DNA from: Planctomycetota bacterium
Lineage (GTDB): Bacteria > Planctomycetota > Planctomycetia > Pirellulales > Pirellulaceae
NCBI GenBank assembly: GCA_019347795.1
Contig: JAHWKS010000034.1
Span: forward strand, 1 to 13,968
Direction: 5' to 3'
Length of the DNA stretch: 13,968 bases
Both the position numbers and the translations under genes were made by a program. Of the stretch, positions 1-7,600 are shown piece after piece. Every line of letters begins with the position of its first letter. The first letter of the stretch is position 1. The notes under the pieces are model-generated. The model was not told the origin of the DNA, did not search any database, and saw nothing but the letters and a program-made list of their open reading frames with translations.

Positions 1-45
1 GGTGTCGCCGCTATCGACTTTTTTCCGACTGCAAAGGACGCGGCC

Positions 46-531
46 ATGACGGACGCTGCTTCATCCCGTTCCAGGAAACCCGCCACGGGGAAGAATAGAC
101 CCCGAAAGCTGCGACCGGCGCCCGATCGTCGCCGGGAAGCGATCACGGCCGCCGAGGAGCTGTACGAGCAGCGGCCGGACTGGGTGGTCTTCTTCCGAGA
201 GATTTTCGGCGTGGGAGGCGTGGTCCCGCGGCTATTTCCGCCCGGCAGGCAACGAGACGCCTTCGAAAAAAGCGCCGAGTACGGCCAGATTCAAGAAATG
301 CTCGCCGAGCTGCGGCGAATCGGACCGCTGCAGATCGAGGTCGAGGACCGGGAGCCGATGCGGATGATCACCGTCCGCCTCCCCCGCAGCATGCACGAGG
401 CGCTGCGGAGCGAGGCCGCCGCCTACCGGACCAGCATGAACAAGCTCTGCATCGCGAAGCTGGTGCGGGCCCTCGATGAGTTGCAAGGAGCGGAAGAAGA
501 GTTGATCGACGAAATCGACGTGGAGGAATGA
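46..531 (+). CDS. Hypothetical protein with C-terminal ribbon-helix-helix-like segment
   Basis: This 161-residue soluble protein has a basic, probably disordered N-terminus (about residues 1-32). A compact middle section follows (about 33-95), containing RPDWVVFFREIFG and EYGQIQEMLAEL. A segment at about 107-143 reads ITVRLPRSMHEALRSEA followed by SMNKLCIAKLV. That pattern, a short beta strand with RLP, then a helix and a second helix starting at S-x-N, is the layout of the ribbon-helix-helix DNA-binding fold seen in Arc/CopG repressors and HicB C-termini. The tail (about 146-161) is strongly acidic. The ATG is supported by AAAGGA seven bases upstream. No toxin-like partner lies next to it: the neighbour converges from the other strand 24 bp away. 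A DNA-binding regulator is plausible by inference, but the middle section is unrecognised and no target can be named. Confidence 0.82.
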   Translation: MTDAASSRSRKPATGKNRPRKLRPAPDRRREAITAAEELYEQRPDWVVFFREIFGVGGVVPRLFPPGRQRDAFEKSAEYGQIQEMLAELRRIGPLQIEVEDREPMRMITVRLPRSMHEALRSEAAAYRTSMNKLCIAKLVRALDELQGAEEELIDEIDVEE

Positions 532-555
532 CTGCCTCGGCAGCGGTGAAGCGCT

Positions 556-2130
556 TTACCGATCGCTGCGGCGCGTGCGGTTGAAGAACCGCCGCAGCAA
601 CCCCTGGCGGCGAGCACCCTCCGCTTCCTCATCGTCGCCGCTTTCTTCTTCCGGCGGAGGAGGCGGAAGGGCGTCGCCGCTGAATTCGGCCGCCTCATCC
701 ATCCGGCGATCGTTGCTCGTGGACGACCGTTCGGCCATCTCCTCGCGCGCCGCTCTTCGGGCGGCGCGGCGCTCGCGAATACGGGCCACCGTATCGCCCA
801 ACACGTCCGCTACGTTTTCTCCCACGTTCCGTGCCAGCGGGAGCACTTCCTCGGCCAGCTCGGCGACGCTGTCGCCCGCTTTGTCCCCGGCCGAACTCGG
901 CCCATCGGGCGTCTCCCGCAACAGCTCGGCGATCTGGCGCACCACGGTCGTTTCGGGAACGAGTGAAACCGTCGGCTCATCCAGCGTGCCGCCGACCGCC
1001 AGCTTGAGCGTCTTGCCTGAGAGTCGCTGGGCGATCGGACCGCTGAACGCCATATCCAGGGCGATGGGGACCTCGACCCGCAGGTCCAACGTGCGGTCCA
1101 GGCCGACCGTGCCCGACGTGCGGAACAGGAGCGAGGGATTGATTTCCGGCAGCCCGAACGCGAGTCCCTCGTGATAGACGCGGCGGTCCCGCAGTTTGAA
1201 CTGCACCTGCGACTCCTCCGCCAGCCGCACCCGCGACGGCGTCTGGACCTCGAACAAGGACGCCACCTTGGCCGCAATCTCCTGCAGGATCGGGTTCCGC
1301 AGCCCGGTTTCGACCGAGTGCAGCGTCAGCTCGCCGCCGGCGAGCGCGGTCGGCGAAGGCCCGACCACCTCCGCCCGGTTGAGCGGCAGACGCAGCTCGT
1401 CCACCTGCAGCGACACGTTCCCCTCGACCCACGCGGCCGAGGCGAGGATCGGCGCGATCAGCTCCAAGCCGTTGCGGCACATCTCCGGCGTAAGCGGCTT
1501 GTGATCCAACGGCTGGAATGGCTCGACGATGAGCCAGCGGGTGTCGTCCATGTAGCGCACGCGGGCGGAGACATCCACGCCGCTCACATCCACCAGGGCG
1601 TCATCCACCCCGGTGCGATAAAGGCGGAGCGCGGCGCGGTTCACGTCGGCGATCAACTCGGGCTTGCGGGCCGGCTCGGCGCCCAGCGCCGGGTCGTCAC
1701 CCGGAGGCGGACCGATGCCTTCGAAGTTCCAGCCTTCCTCGGAGGCGATCAGCGTTATTTCCGGCTGCTCGACGAGGAAGCGCCCCAGGTTTTCCCCGGA
1801 GAGGGCCAGCTCCCACAACGGCCGCTCGGCGCGGATGCGGTCTACATTCAAGAGCGGCTCGCCGTCGAGGGACTCCACGCGTACGTCGCGCAGCTCCAGC
1901 GGCGTGAACCAGCCGAAGGAGGCGCCGCCGACCTCGGCCCGCACGTTCTGCCGCTCCGCCACCGCATCGACAATGCGGTCCCGCACCGGCGTCACTTCGG
2001 CGACGTACGGAGCAGCCGCCACAAGCACGAGCAGCAGCACCGCGATGCTGAAAAGCCATCGCCGCCAGCGGCGCTTTGTGGGTTTCGGGTTACGAGAGGC
2101 GTCGGAGGGGGAAACGACGGGGCGGGGCAT
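556..2130 (-). CDS. AsmA-like membrane-anchored envelope protein
   Basis: The protein has about 524 residues. A basic N-terminus (KPTKRRWRRW) precedes one membrane helix at about residues 25-43. After it comes a segment typical of AsmA/DUF748/TamB-like proteins: VTPVRDRIVDAVAE, then LELRDVRVESLDGEPLLNVDRIR and EQPEITLIASEEGWNFEGI. These are the repeated beta elements that describe nested layers of a long beta-sheet groove. Family members are anchored in the inner membrane, project into the periplasm and are implicated in lipid transport or outer-membrane homeostasis. The C-terminal 80 or so residues differ: an arginine/alanine-rich helix (RERRAARRAAREEMAER), a run of prolines, an acidic stretch and a basic end (RRFFNRTRRSDR). 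The start is taken at ATG 2130; an in-frame TTG two codons upstream (2136) is a possible alternative and has GGAA at better spacing. A perfect -10 box lies upstream. The family assignment is moderately sure, the exact role unknown. Confidence 0.82.
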   Translation of the reverse strand: MPRPVVSPSDASRNPKPTKRRWRRWLFSIAVLLLVLVAAAPYVAEVTPVRDRIVDAVAERQNVRAEVGGASFGWFTPLELRDVRVESLDGEPLLNVDRIRAERPLWELALSGENLGRFLVEQPEITLIASEEGWNFEGIGPPPGDDPALGAEPARKPELIADVNRAALRLYRTGVDDALVDVSGVDVSARVRYMDDTRWLIVEPFQPLDHKPLTPEMCRNGLELIAPILASAAWVEGNVSLQVDELRLPLNRAEVVGPSPTALAGGELTLHSVETGLRNPILQEIAAKVASLFEVQTPSRVRLAEESQVQFKLRDRRVYHEGLAFGLPEINPSLLFRTSGTVGLDRTLDLRVEVPIALDMAFSGPIAQRLSGKTLKLAVGGTLDEPTVSLVPETTVVRQIAELLRETPDGPSSAGDKAGDSVAELAEEVLPLARNVGENVADVLGDTVARIRERRAARRAAREEMAERSSTSNDRRMDEAAEFSGDALPPPPPEEESGDDEEAEGARRQGLLRRFFNRTRRSDR

Positions 2131-2175
2131 AAGCAAAGCGTTTCCATGAGTGGGGAACGGGCGGGCACTAGCAGT

Positions 2176-2181
2176 ATTATA
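2176..2181 (-). promoter_or_regulatory. Probable sigma-70 -10 box for the AsmA-like gene
   Basis: Reading leftward, TCGTATAATACTG contains a perfect TATAAT about 45 bases before the ATG at 2130. That would place transcription start near 2169 and give a leader of about 40 bases. No good -35 lies at 16-18 bases: TTGTGA is present but 20 bases away. The remaining bases between the two leftward genes (2131-2296) show nothing else that I can identify. Confidence 0.5.
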
Positions 2182-2296
2182 CGAGAAGTACCGCTAATCG
2201 TTCACAAAACCCGGCTCTTTTTGCTAATCCCCCCTCGTTTCTCAGCCGAACTCTCTGCGCGCCGGCGAAGGAAGACTCGCGAAGGAGGCCGATTTG

Positions 2297-3233
2297 CTAT
2301 GGTCCCGTAATTAGCTCCACTTCGCTCACGAGGAGAGAATGGTCCGAGCCTTTGCCGGCGATGATGCGACTTTCCCGTGTGCGAAACGCCGCGCAGTGGA
2401 ACACGTAGTCAATCCGCAGTGCGGCTGTGCCGTACCTGGTCGGCCATCGCCACGTGGAATGAAGCTCGGGCTCGTCATGGACCGCGGCGAAGCTGTCGGT
2501 GAAGCCGCGCTCGACCAGCAACGATGGCGCCTGGAAGTGCGAGGCGCTATTGAAGTCGCCGGCGATGATTGTCGGCTTGTCCCCGTCGAGGCGCGCCACC
2601 ACGGCTTCGATTTCTTTGCGGTGCATCTGCTCGGCCGCCTCGAAAGCCGCCATTACCGAGAGGAGATTTGCCGGTTCTTCGCTTCTTGGAAGCATCACCG
2701 GCTGCAAGTGAACATTAGCGACTTGGATCACGCGGTCACCGTCCCGCACGTCGAGCAGGCAGAAGCCGAACAATCCGTGCTCGGCAGGCACGAATCGCTC
2801 GCGCACGACGGGGAGCGACGAGAGAACGCCGAATCCGCCCGCGGGAATGGGATGCACCGAGCCGTAGAAACGGATTTCCGGGTAACACGCGGCGAACTCA
2901 TGCCGCATTGCGCCATGCGCAAAATGATACGTGAGCTGATTGTGCGTTCGTCTCTTGGAGACAGACAACGTCGGCATCGGCCCGGCGGATCAACTCCACC
3001 ACTTCCTCAAGCCGGAGATTGGCCCAGTTGATGTTGTAGGTCGCGATGCGAAGAGGCTGGGCCTTTGCGGCCGGGAACTCGTCCCCCTGGACGGACGCCT
3101 CCGCCACGATGCGGGGCCGCGGCGGCGGACGGGCCTCGGGTCGAGATGAGGATTCGCGGCGCAAGCACCCCAGCGCGGCCAGTAGGAGCCACGCCGGAAT
3201 CGTCGCGCCCGCAAAACCATGTAACCACGCCAT
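2297..3233 (-). pseudogene. Endonuclease/exonuclease/phosphatase-family lipoprotein, frameshifted
   Basis: Two overlapping frames together make one complete EEP-fold protein. The first starts at ATG 3233 with a hydrophobic leader ending LLLAALGC, a lipobox-like site with Cys at residue 23. After a proline-rich linker it has LRIATYNINW and DADVVCLQET, the Asn and Glu of the metal site. It then runs out of frame and stops near 2898. The second frame, open from 2977 to 2297, continues with QLTYHFAHGAMRHEF, IQVANVHLQP, IIAGDFNSAS, LRIDYVF and GKGSDHSLLV, supplying the remaining Asp, Asn, Asp and His. The switch lies about 2940-2960 and needs one missing base restored. Every catalytic motif survives, so either the lesion is recent or it is a sequence error. 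Known family members are metal-dependent phosphodiesterases (DNases, sphingomyelinases, lipid phosphatases); the substrate here cannot be told. The gene lies 84 bp after the sigma factor on the same strand. Confidence 0.78.
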
Positions 3234-3270
3234 CCTTTCAAGATAGCGGCACGCCGAACGACGAAGCAAA

Positions 3271-3317
3271 TCGGGCGCGACCCTTCGAGGCGCCGCCGGC
3301 GTGAAGCGGCTGCCCGA
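3271..3317 (-). terminator. Possible stem-loop after the sigma-factor gene
   Basis: Directly after the TAA of the sigma-factor gene, the leftward strand reads TCGGGC, then a GC-rich interior holding GCCGC...GCGGC, then GCCCGA followed by TTTGCTT. This could fold as a branched hairpin. The outer stem is only 6 bp and the T-run is short, so termination is a guess. Confidence 0.25.
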
Positions 3318-4223
3318 TTACTCGTCCAGCTCCAGCCGCTCTTTGGGATCTTTGAGGCTGTCGCCGAGTTTCCCCAGGGCCTCGGTTTCGATTTGGCGGA
3401 CGCGTTCGCGGGTGAGGCCTAGTTGCTCGCCGATCTCTTTGAGCGTGTGGGGCTCCATGCCGCCCAGGCCGAAACGCATGCGGAGGACGGTGCGCTCGCG
3501 GTCGTCCATCGTCTCCAGCATCCGCAGCACGTGCTTGAGGGCGTCGTGCTCCAGCATCTCGTCCTCGGGACTCTTCAGGCGTTCATCCTCAATCATCTCG
3601 CCCAGCGACCACCCGGCCTCGGCCTGGTCGGTCTGCGGGGTGGAGTTGTAGATGCGAATGGCCTTCTTGATGATTGGCAGCTTCTTCTTGGGCAGCCCGA
3701 GCACGCGGGCGATTTCCTCCGGCGTGGGCGTGCGTCCCAGCTCTTCTTGCAGCCGGGCGCTGGCCCGGCGCCACTTCGAGAGCAGCTCCACCATGTAGGC
3801 GGGGATGCGGATCGTCTTGGCCGAGTTGATCAGCGCCCGCTTGATCGATTGCTTGATCCAGTAGCTGGCGTAGGTGCTGAAGCGGGTTCCCATCCGCGGG
3901 TCGAAGCCTTCCACCGCCCTGAGCAGGCCGAGGTTTCCTTCCTCGATGAGGTCCTGCAAGCCCAGCCCCTTGCCGGTGTAGCCGCGGGCGATGTTCACCA
4001 CCAGCCGCAGGTTCGCCCGCACCATGCGATCGCGGGCGCGCACGTCTCCCTGGGCAATGGCGTCGGCGAGCATCTGCTCGTCTTCGGCGGTGAGGAGGGC
4101 GGTTTCGTTGATCTCCCGCAAGTACGTTTCCAGCGGCGTTTGCACGGCCGAGCCGCGGCGGGCGCCCCGGGCCCGGCTCAGTTCGTCCAGTTCCTGTTCG
4201 GGTTGTGTTTTGGTCGAAGCCAT
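3318..4223 (-). CDS. RNA polymerase sigma-70 factor, group 2-like (RpoD/SigA family)
   Basis: This 301-residue protein directs RNA polymerase to promoters. Region 1.2 is at about 29-60 (TPLETYLREINETALLT). Region 2 is at about 64-140 and includes NLRLVVNIARGYTGKGLGL, DLIEEGNLGLLRAVEGFDP and FSTYASYWIKQSIKRAL, the core-binding, -10-recognising and melting elements. Region 3 is at about 145-215 (RTPTPEEIARVLGLPKKK). Region 4 is at about 230-290, with the -35 helix-turn-helix LKEIGEQLGLTRERVRQIE. Region 1.1 is absent and the protein is short, which fits a group 2 (RpoS/SigB-like) factor rather than the long housekeeping RpoD. The ATG at 4223 is preferred; a TTG at 4361 would add 46 residues unlike any sigma factor. 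GGGGGGAA lies about 10 bases before the ATG. No clear promoter is visible upstream, and no anti-sigma gene is adjacent. Confidence 0.93.
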   Translation of the reverse strand: MASTKTQPEQELDELSRARGARRGSAVQTPLETYLREINETALLTAEDEQMLADAIAQGDVRARDRMVRANLRLVVNIARGYTGKGLGLQDLIEEGNLGLLRAVEGFDPRMGTRFSTYASYWIKQSIKRALINSAKTIRIPAYMVELLSKWRRASARLQEELGRTPTPEEIARVLGLPKKKLPIIKKAIRIYNSTPQTDQAEAGWSLGEMIEDERLKSPEDEMLEHDALKHVLRMLETMDDRERTVLRMRFGLGGMEPHTLKEIGEQLGLTRERVRQIETEALGKLGDSLKDPKERLELDE

Positions 4224-4491
4224 CAACGGTCGGTTCCCCCCGAGAAAGTGATGCCAGCGCGAAGAGCTACGATGCGTATCGACGTTCCGCCGCCCGAGCC
4301 TGCACGCGGGGCAAACTTTGTGGTCTTGGGATGAATGTTCGCTCGCTTCGGGCGGTAACAATCACGCCGTCCCCAAGGACAAGACGAGCGCTGGGGGCGG
4401 GTTGTTCGGCGGCGAGCGGCGATTCATTGGAAGAAACCGCCGAGGCGAATCGTTTGTGCCGAAGATTCGCGTTGCGCGGGCGGCGTGCGCA
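4224..4491. other. Non-coding part of the gap upstream of the sigma-factor gene
   Basis: The gap between the sigma factor and the macroglobulin gene is 393 bp. This part should hold the sigma factor's promoter and leader, but on the leftward strand I find no convincing -35/-10 pair, only GC-rich sequence with scattered weak matches. Open frames crossing it have no recognisable protein content. The rest of the gap is taken up by the palindromic repeats. Confidence 0.6.
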
Positions 4492-4512
4492 GCTTGACTC
4501 TCTGAGTCGAGC
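4492..4512 (-). repeat. Palindromic repeat, copy 1 of 3 (inverted)
   Basis: This is a 21-bp imperfect palindrome: arms GCTTGACTC and GAGTCGAGC around TCT. It is the exact reverse complement of copy 3, 84 bp away. One position of the stem is a T-G pair when read on the plus strand. It resembles a REP-type interspersed element. Confidence 0.85.
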
Positions 4513-4530
4513 GTTGACGACGGCAAGCCT

Positions 4531-4554
4531 GCTCGACTTAGAGAGTCGAGCTAC
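4531..4554 (+). repeat. Palindromic repeat, copy 2 of 3
   Basis: Arms GCTCGACTT and GAGTCGAGC surround AGA and are followed by TAC. It differs from copy 3 at two positions. The upstream flank GACGGCAAGCCT also resembles the flank of copy 3 (GACGGCGAACGCT), so the repeated unit is about 40 bp, at a spacing of 66 bp. Confidence 0.85.
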
Positions 4555-4596
4555 GTATTCGACTCCGCGTCGGCTTTTTGGAAGACGGCGAACGCT

Positions 4597-4620
4597 GCTC
4601 GACTCAGAGAGTCAAGCTAC
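4597..4620 (+). repeat. Palindromic repeat, copy 3 of 3, overlapping the macroglobulin stop codon
   Basis: Arms GCTCGACTC and GAGTCAAGC surround AGA and are followed by TAC. Read leftward the element begins GTAGC, and its TAG is the stop codon of the alpha-2-macroglobulin gene. In that mRNA it would fold into a 9-bp stem with one U-G pair and a 3-base loop, directly behind the coding region. No T-run follows, so it may protect the 3' end or act as a non-canonical terminator; both are inference. Confidence 0.85.
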
Positions 4621-7600
4621 TGGCGGGGCGTGATCTCGACCTTCAAGCCGTCAACCCACATTTTGTGCTCGTCGGTGTAGTAGAGGTAGGCGCGGCTGGC
4701 GGGGGCGGTGTAGGTCCCGGGGATTGCGGCGATCAGGCTTAGCGGAAGCTCGACGCGCTCTTCGGGGCCCAGCGACCGCCAGTAGAGCACCACTTCGCGG
4801 CCTTTGACTTCGTAGGCGGCGATGCGGCCGGCCTCGACCAGCTCCTTAAGCTGATCGTGGCGGACTTCCAGGCCGCCGGGAATGCCGGCGATCGCCAGCG
4901 GCGTGGGAATCGCTTCGTCCGACTGGTTCACGACGACGACGTTCGCCTCTGTCGCGGCGCCTTCATCGATCTGCTCGTCGGCAAGCTTCGTCTCCAGGTG
5001 GAGTTGGCACTCTTCGGAAGAGTTCGGCTTGAGGCTGTAGTAATCGACCGCAAAGGAGTACGGCATCGGCGAGCCGCCATTCATGCTGATCTGCAGGGAA
5101 TGCGCGCCGGGCGAGAGCAGCTCGGCGATGTTGGCCTGCTCGATGGCGCCTTGCGTGTCGGCGGCGAAGGGGATCGGCTCGCCGACCGGCTCGTCATCGA
5201 CGAACACTTCCAGCGTTCCCGGCGCCTTGGGCGTGGCGCGGGAGGCGTCGTAGGCGACGATCGCCCGCAAGGCCAGCACCGTGGACTGCGTCGAGCCGAA
5301 GCGTCCCGCCTTGCAGACCTCGGCCAGGTACTTGATCGCCCGCTCGACGTTCTCCGTGTATCGCGAATTGGAGAGCCAGGCGGTGGCGGCCAGGGCGGTT
5401 GTCTCGATGGTGAGCGCTTCGCCGCCGCTGCCGACCACCGATTGCGTGGCGCCGCTGAGCGAGCCGTCTTCCTGCTGCGAGCCGGTGAGCTTATCGAGGA
5501 GGTGATTCAAACCTTCCTCGTCTCCCGCCTTCGCCAGCACGTTGGCCGCCAGCGCGACCGCGTAGGTGTTCTGCGATTTCTCCCCCGCGTCGCGGACCCA
5601 CTGCACCTCGGTCGCCAGGTCGGCGTCGATGCCGGCTTCCAGCAAGGCCCAGGTGTTGTAGGTGTTGGCGCACTCGGGGTCGGTGACCCAGGTGTGCAGC
5701 GTGTGGGTCTTCCGCTCGTAGCCGCCTTTGCCGTCGCGCTGGTCGAGCATCCACTCGCGGGTCCGCTTGAGCATCGCGGGATCGACGTAGCGGACCTCGC
5801 TCATATCGCTGAACTCCAACAGCCCGTAGGCAGTGAGCGCGTCGTGGCCGGGATCGCCGCCGAACCACTCAAAGCCGCCGCTGGGGGACTCGAATCCCAA
5901 GAGCCGTTTGTAGCCGGTTTCGAGGATTCCGGCGCTGCGTTCGATGAGCGACGCATCGACTCCCTGGTGCGACATGAAGTACTGCTGCGCCATCACCAGC
6001 GGGTACACCGTGGAGCTGGTCTGCTCGAAGCAGCCGTACGGCTCCTGGATCAGCCGCTCCAGCGCCTCGGTCATGCTGGCCAACGGCGTGGGATAGACCA
6101 CGATGCGGGTCTTGACCGTACCCGGCACGACCGACTCGGGAATCTCGATCGCGTGCAGCACGGTATCGCCGGGACCAATCATGCCGCCTTTGCCGACTTC
6201 GATCGGAAAACCGCGCGGCACGACGCGGAGCGTGCGGGTCACCTGGTCCGCATACGGTCCGGCATTCGCGGACAAGGTCAAGTCAGCGTTCCCTTGGAAC
6301 TTGCCGACGCGGATGGCGAGCATCTGCCGCAGCCGCTCTCCGGCGGGAATCGACAAGCGGCCTTCATGCTCATCGCTCCCTTGGGCCGAATGGGCCGCGA
6401 CCCGCCACTGCACGTTGCTGAGCGGCGCGTCGGTGGCGTTCACCAGGCCGATCGGAATTCGGACGTGATCGCCGGTGGTCACCTCCAGCGGCATCTTCGG
6501 CTCGAGGTAGAACGGCTCGACAGATTCGATGACGAGCGTGCCTTCGCCGAGGGCGCCGGCAGCGGAGAATGCGTCGGCGGCGACTTGGAAACTGGTGACC
6601 GAGTCGTTCAGGCCGAACCCGAACGTCGCCTTGCCGTTCTCATCGGTGCGCAGTCCGGCGTGCCAGAAGAGGGTCTCGGTGAAGTCGCGGCGTTCGCCCG
6701 TCTGCCGGGCCGGCCGCACTTCGTGGGCGTAGACGCGGACCATGACGAAGTCGTCGCTGAGGGGCTCAGCCTGCTCGCCGGAGGCGATCGCGTCGGCCAG
6801 TTCCAGCTCGGCGTGCTTTTTCAGAGCTTGCCGCAATTGACCGACCGCCTCCCCTTGGGACCGCGCGTCGGCGCGCAGCCGTTCGGCGACTTCTTCCCGG
6901 GCACGAGGCCCCTCGGCGAGCGGCGCCTGGCCGTCGTTCTGATCGGGCGCGGGAACGGCGAAGTCGTTCGCCCTGGCCTGTTTGTCATCGAGGGCGAGCG
7001 CCTCGACGGGGGGCGCTGCCGCTTCCGCCGGAGCGGCTTCCACTTGCGGCGCGAGCAACGGCGCCGGCGCCGCGGCCGGCGGCGGCGGAGCCCCGCCGAA
7101 GCGACGCCACTTTGCTTCATCGCGCTCGGACACAATCCGCAGCGCCAGCGCCCGGCGGGCGTGGTCGCCATGCTCCTCCAGGGCCTTCGCCAGGTCCACC
7201 ACCGCGAATCGCCGCCATCCCTGCACGCCGAGCAAGAGATCGACCGCCAGCGGCGCCTGCTCATTCTCAGGATCGAAATACACGTGTGCGTCGGCCAGGT
7301 CCTCGACCTCGTTCTCCAAAAGCACCATCACCGGCAGCCGCGGCGGCTGGTCGCGCTTGTCGAGCATCTCCAGCACGCTCTCGTCGGTCACCGTCACCCC
7401 GACAACGGCCGAAGTGGGCTTCCCATCGGCGTCGGCAGTTTCGACCGTAATCTGCGCTTTGCCGCCGGGGACGTACTGCTCCTTGTCGGCGGATAGTTTG
7501 ACGTGCACCGACTTCGCCGGCTGACGGAACACGAGCCGCTCGGCGAGTGGGCGGCCCTCGGCATTCCACACGGTGGCGATCAGCACGCCGTCCGCGTCGC

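Noticed and set aside
532..543. Small palindrome CTGCCTCGGCAG between two convergent genes, considered as a terminator
   Set aside because: The stem is only 4-5 bp and no T-run follows on either strand.
1171..2310. A 379-codon plus-strand frame opposite the AsmA-like gene
   Set aside because: Its composition is that of a shadow frame, and the opposite frame has a membrane helix, AsmA-like motifs and a -10 box.
2935..2965. Programmed -1 ribosomal frameshift in the EEP gene
   Set aside because: No X-XXY-YYZ slippery heptamer and no obvious downstream stem in the overlap.
2339..3031. A 230-codon plus-strand frame across the split EEP gene
   Set aside because: The two minus-strand frames hold all EEP catalytic motifs; this one holds none.
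3234..3269. A TTG start at 3269 for the EEP gene
   Set aside because: ATG 3233 places the hydrophobic leader directly at the N-terminus, as expected for a lipoprotein; the extra 12 residues add nothing recognisable.
4224..4361. A 46-residue N-terminal extension of the sigma factor from TTG 4361
   Set aside because: The added residues are unlike any sigma region, the start codon is rare, and the ATG at 4223 has its own purine-rich site.
4492..4620. The three repeats as a CRISPR array
   Set aside because: The copies are in mixed orientation, are themselves palindromes, are unevenly spaced (18 and 42-45 bp), and no cas gene is present.
4857..7496. An 879-codon open frame on the plus strand, opposite the macroglobulin gene
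   Set aside because: It is rich in Arg, Gly, His and Gln with no domain motif, and lies wholly antisense to a gene with a thioester, signal peptide and strong ribosome site. Long antisense frames are common in GC-rich DNA.
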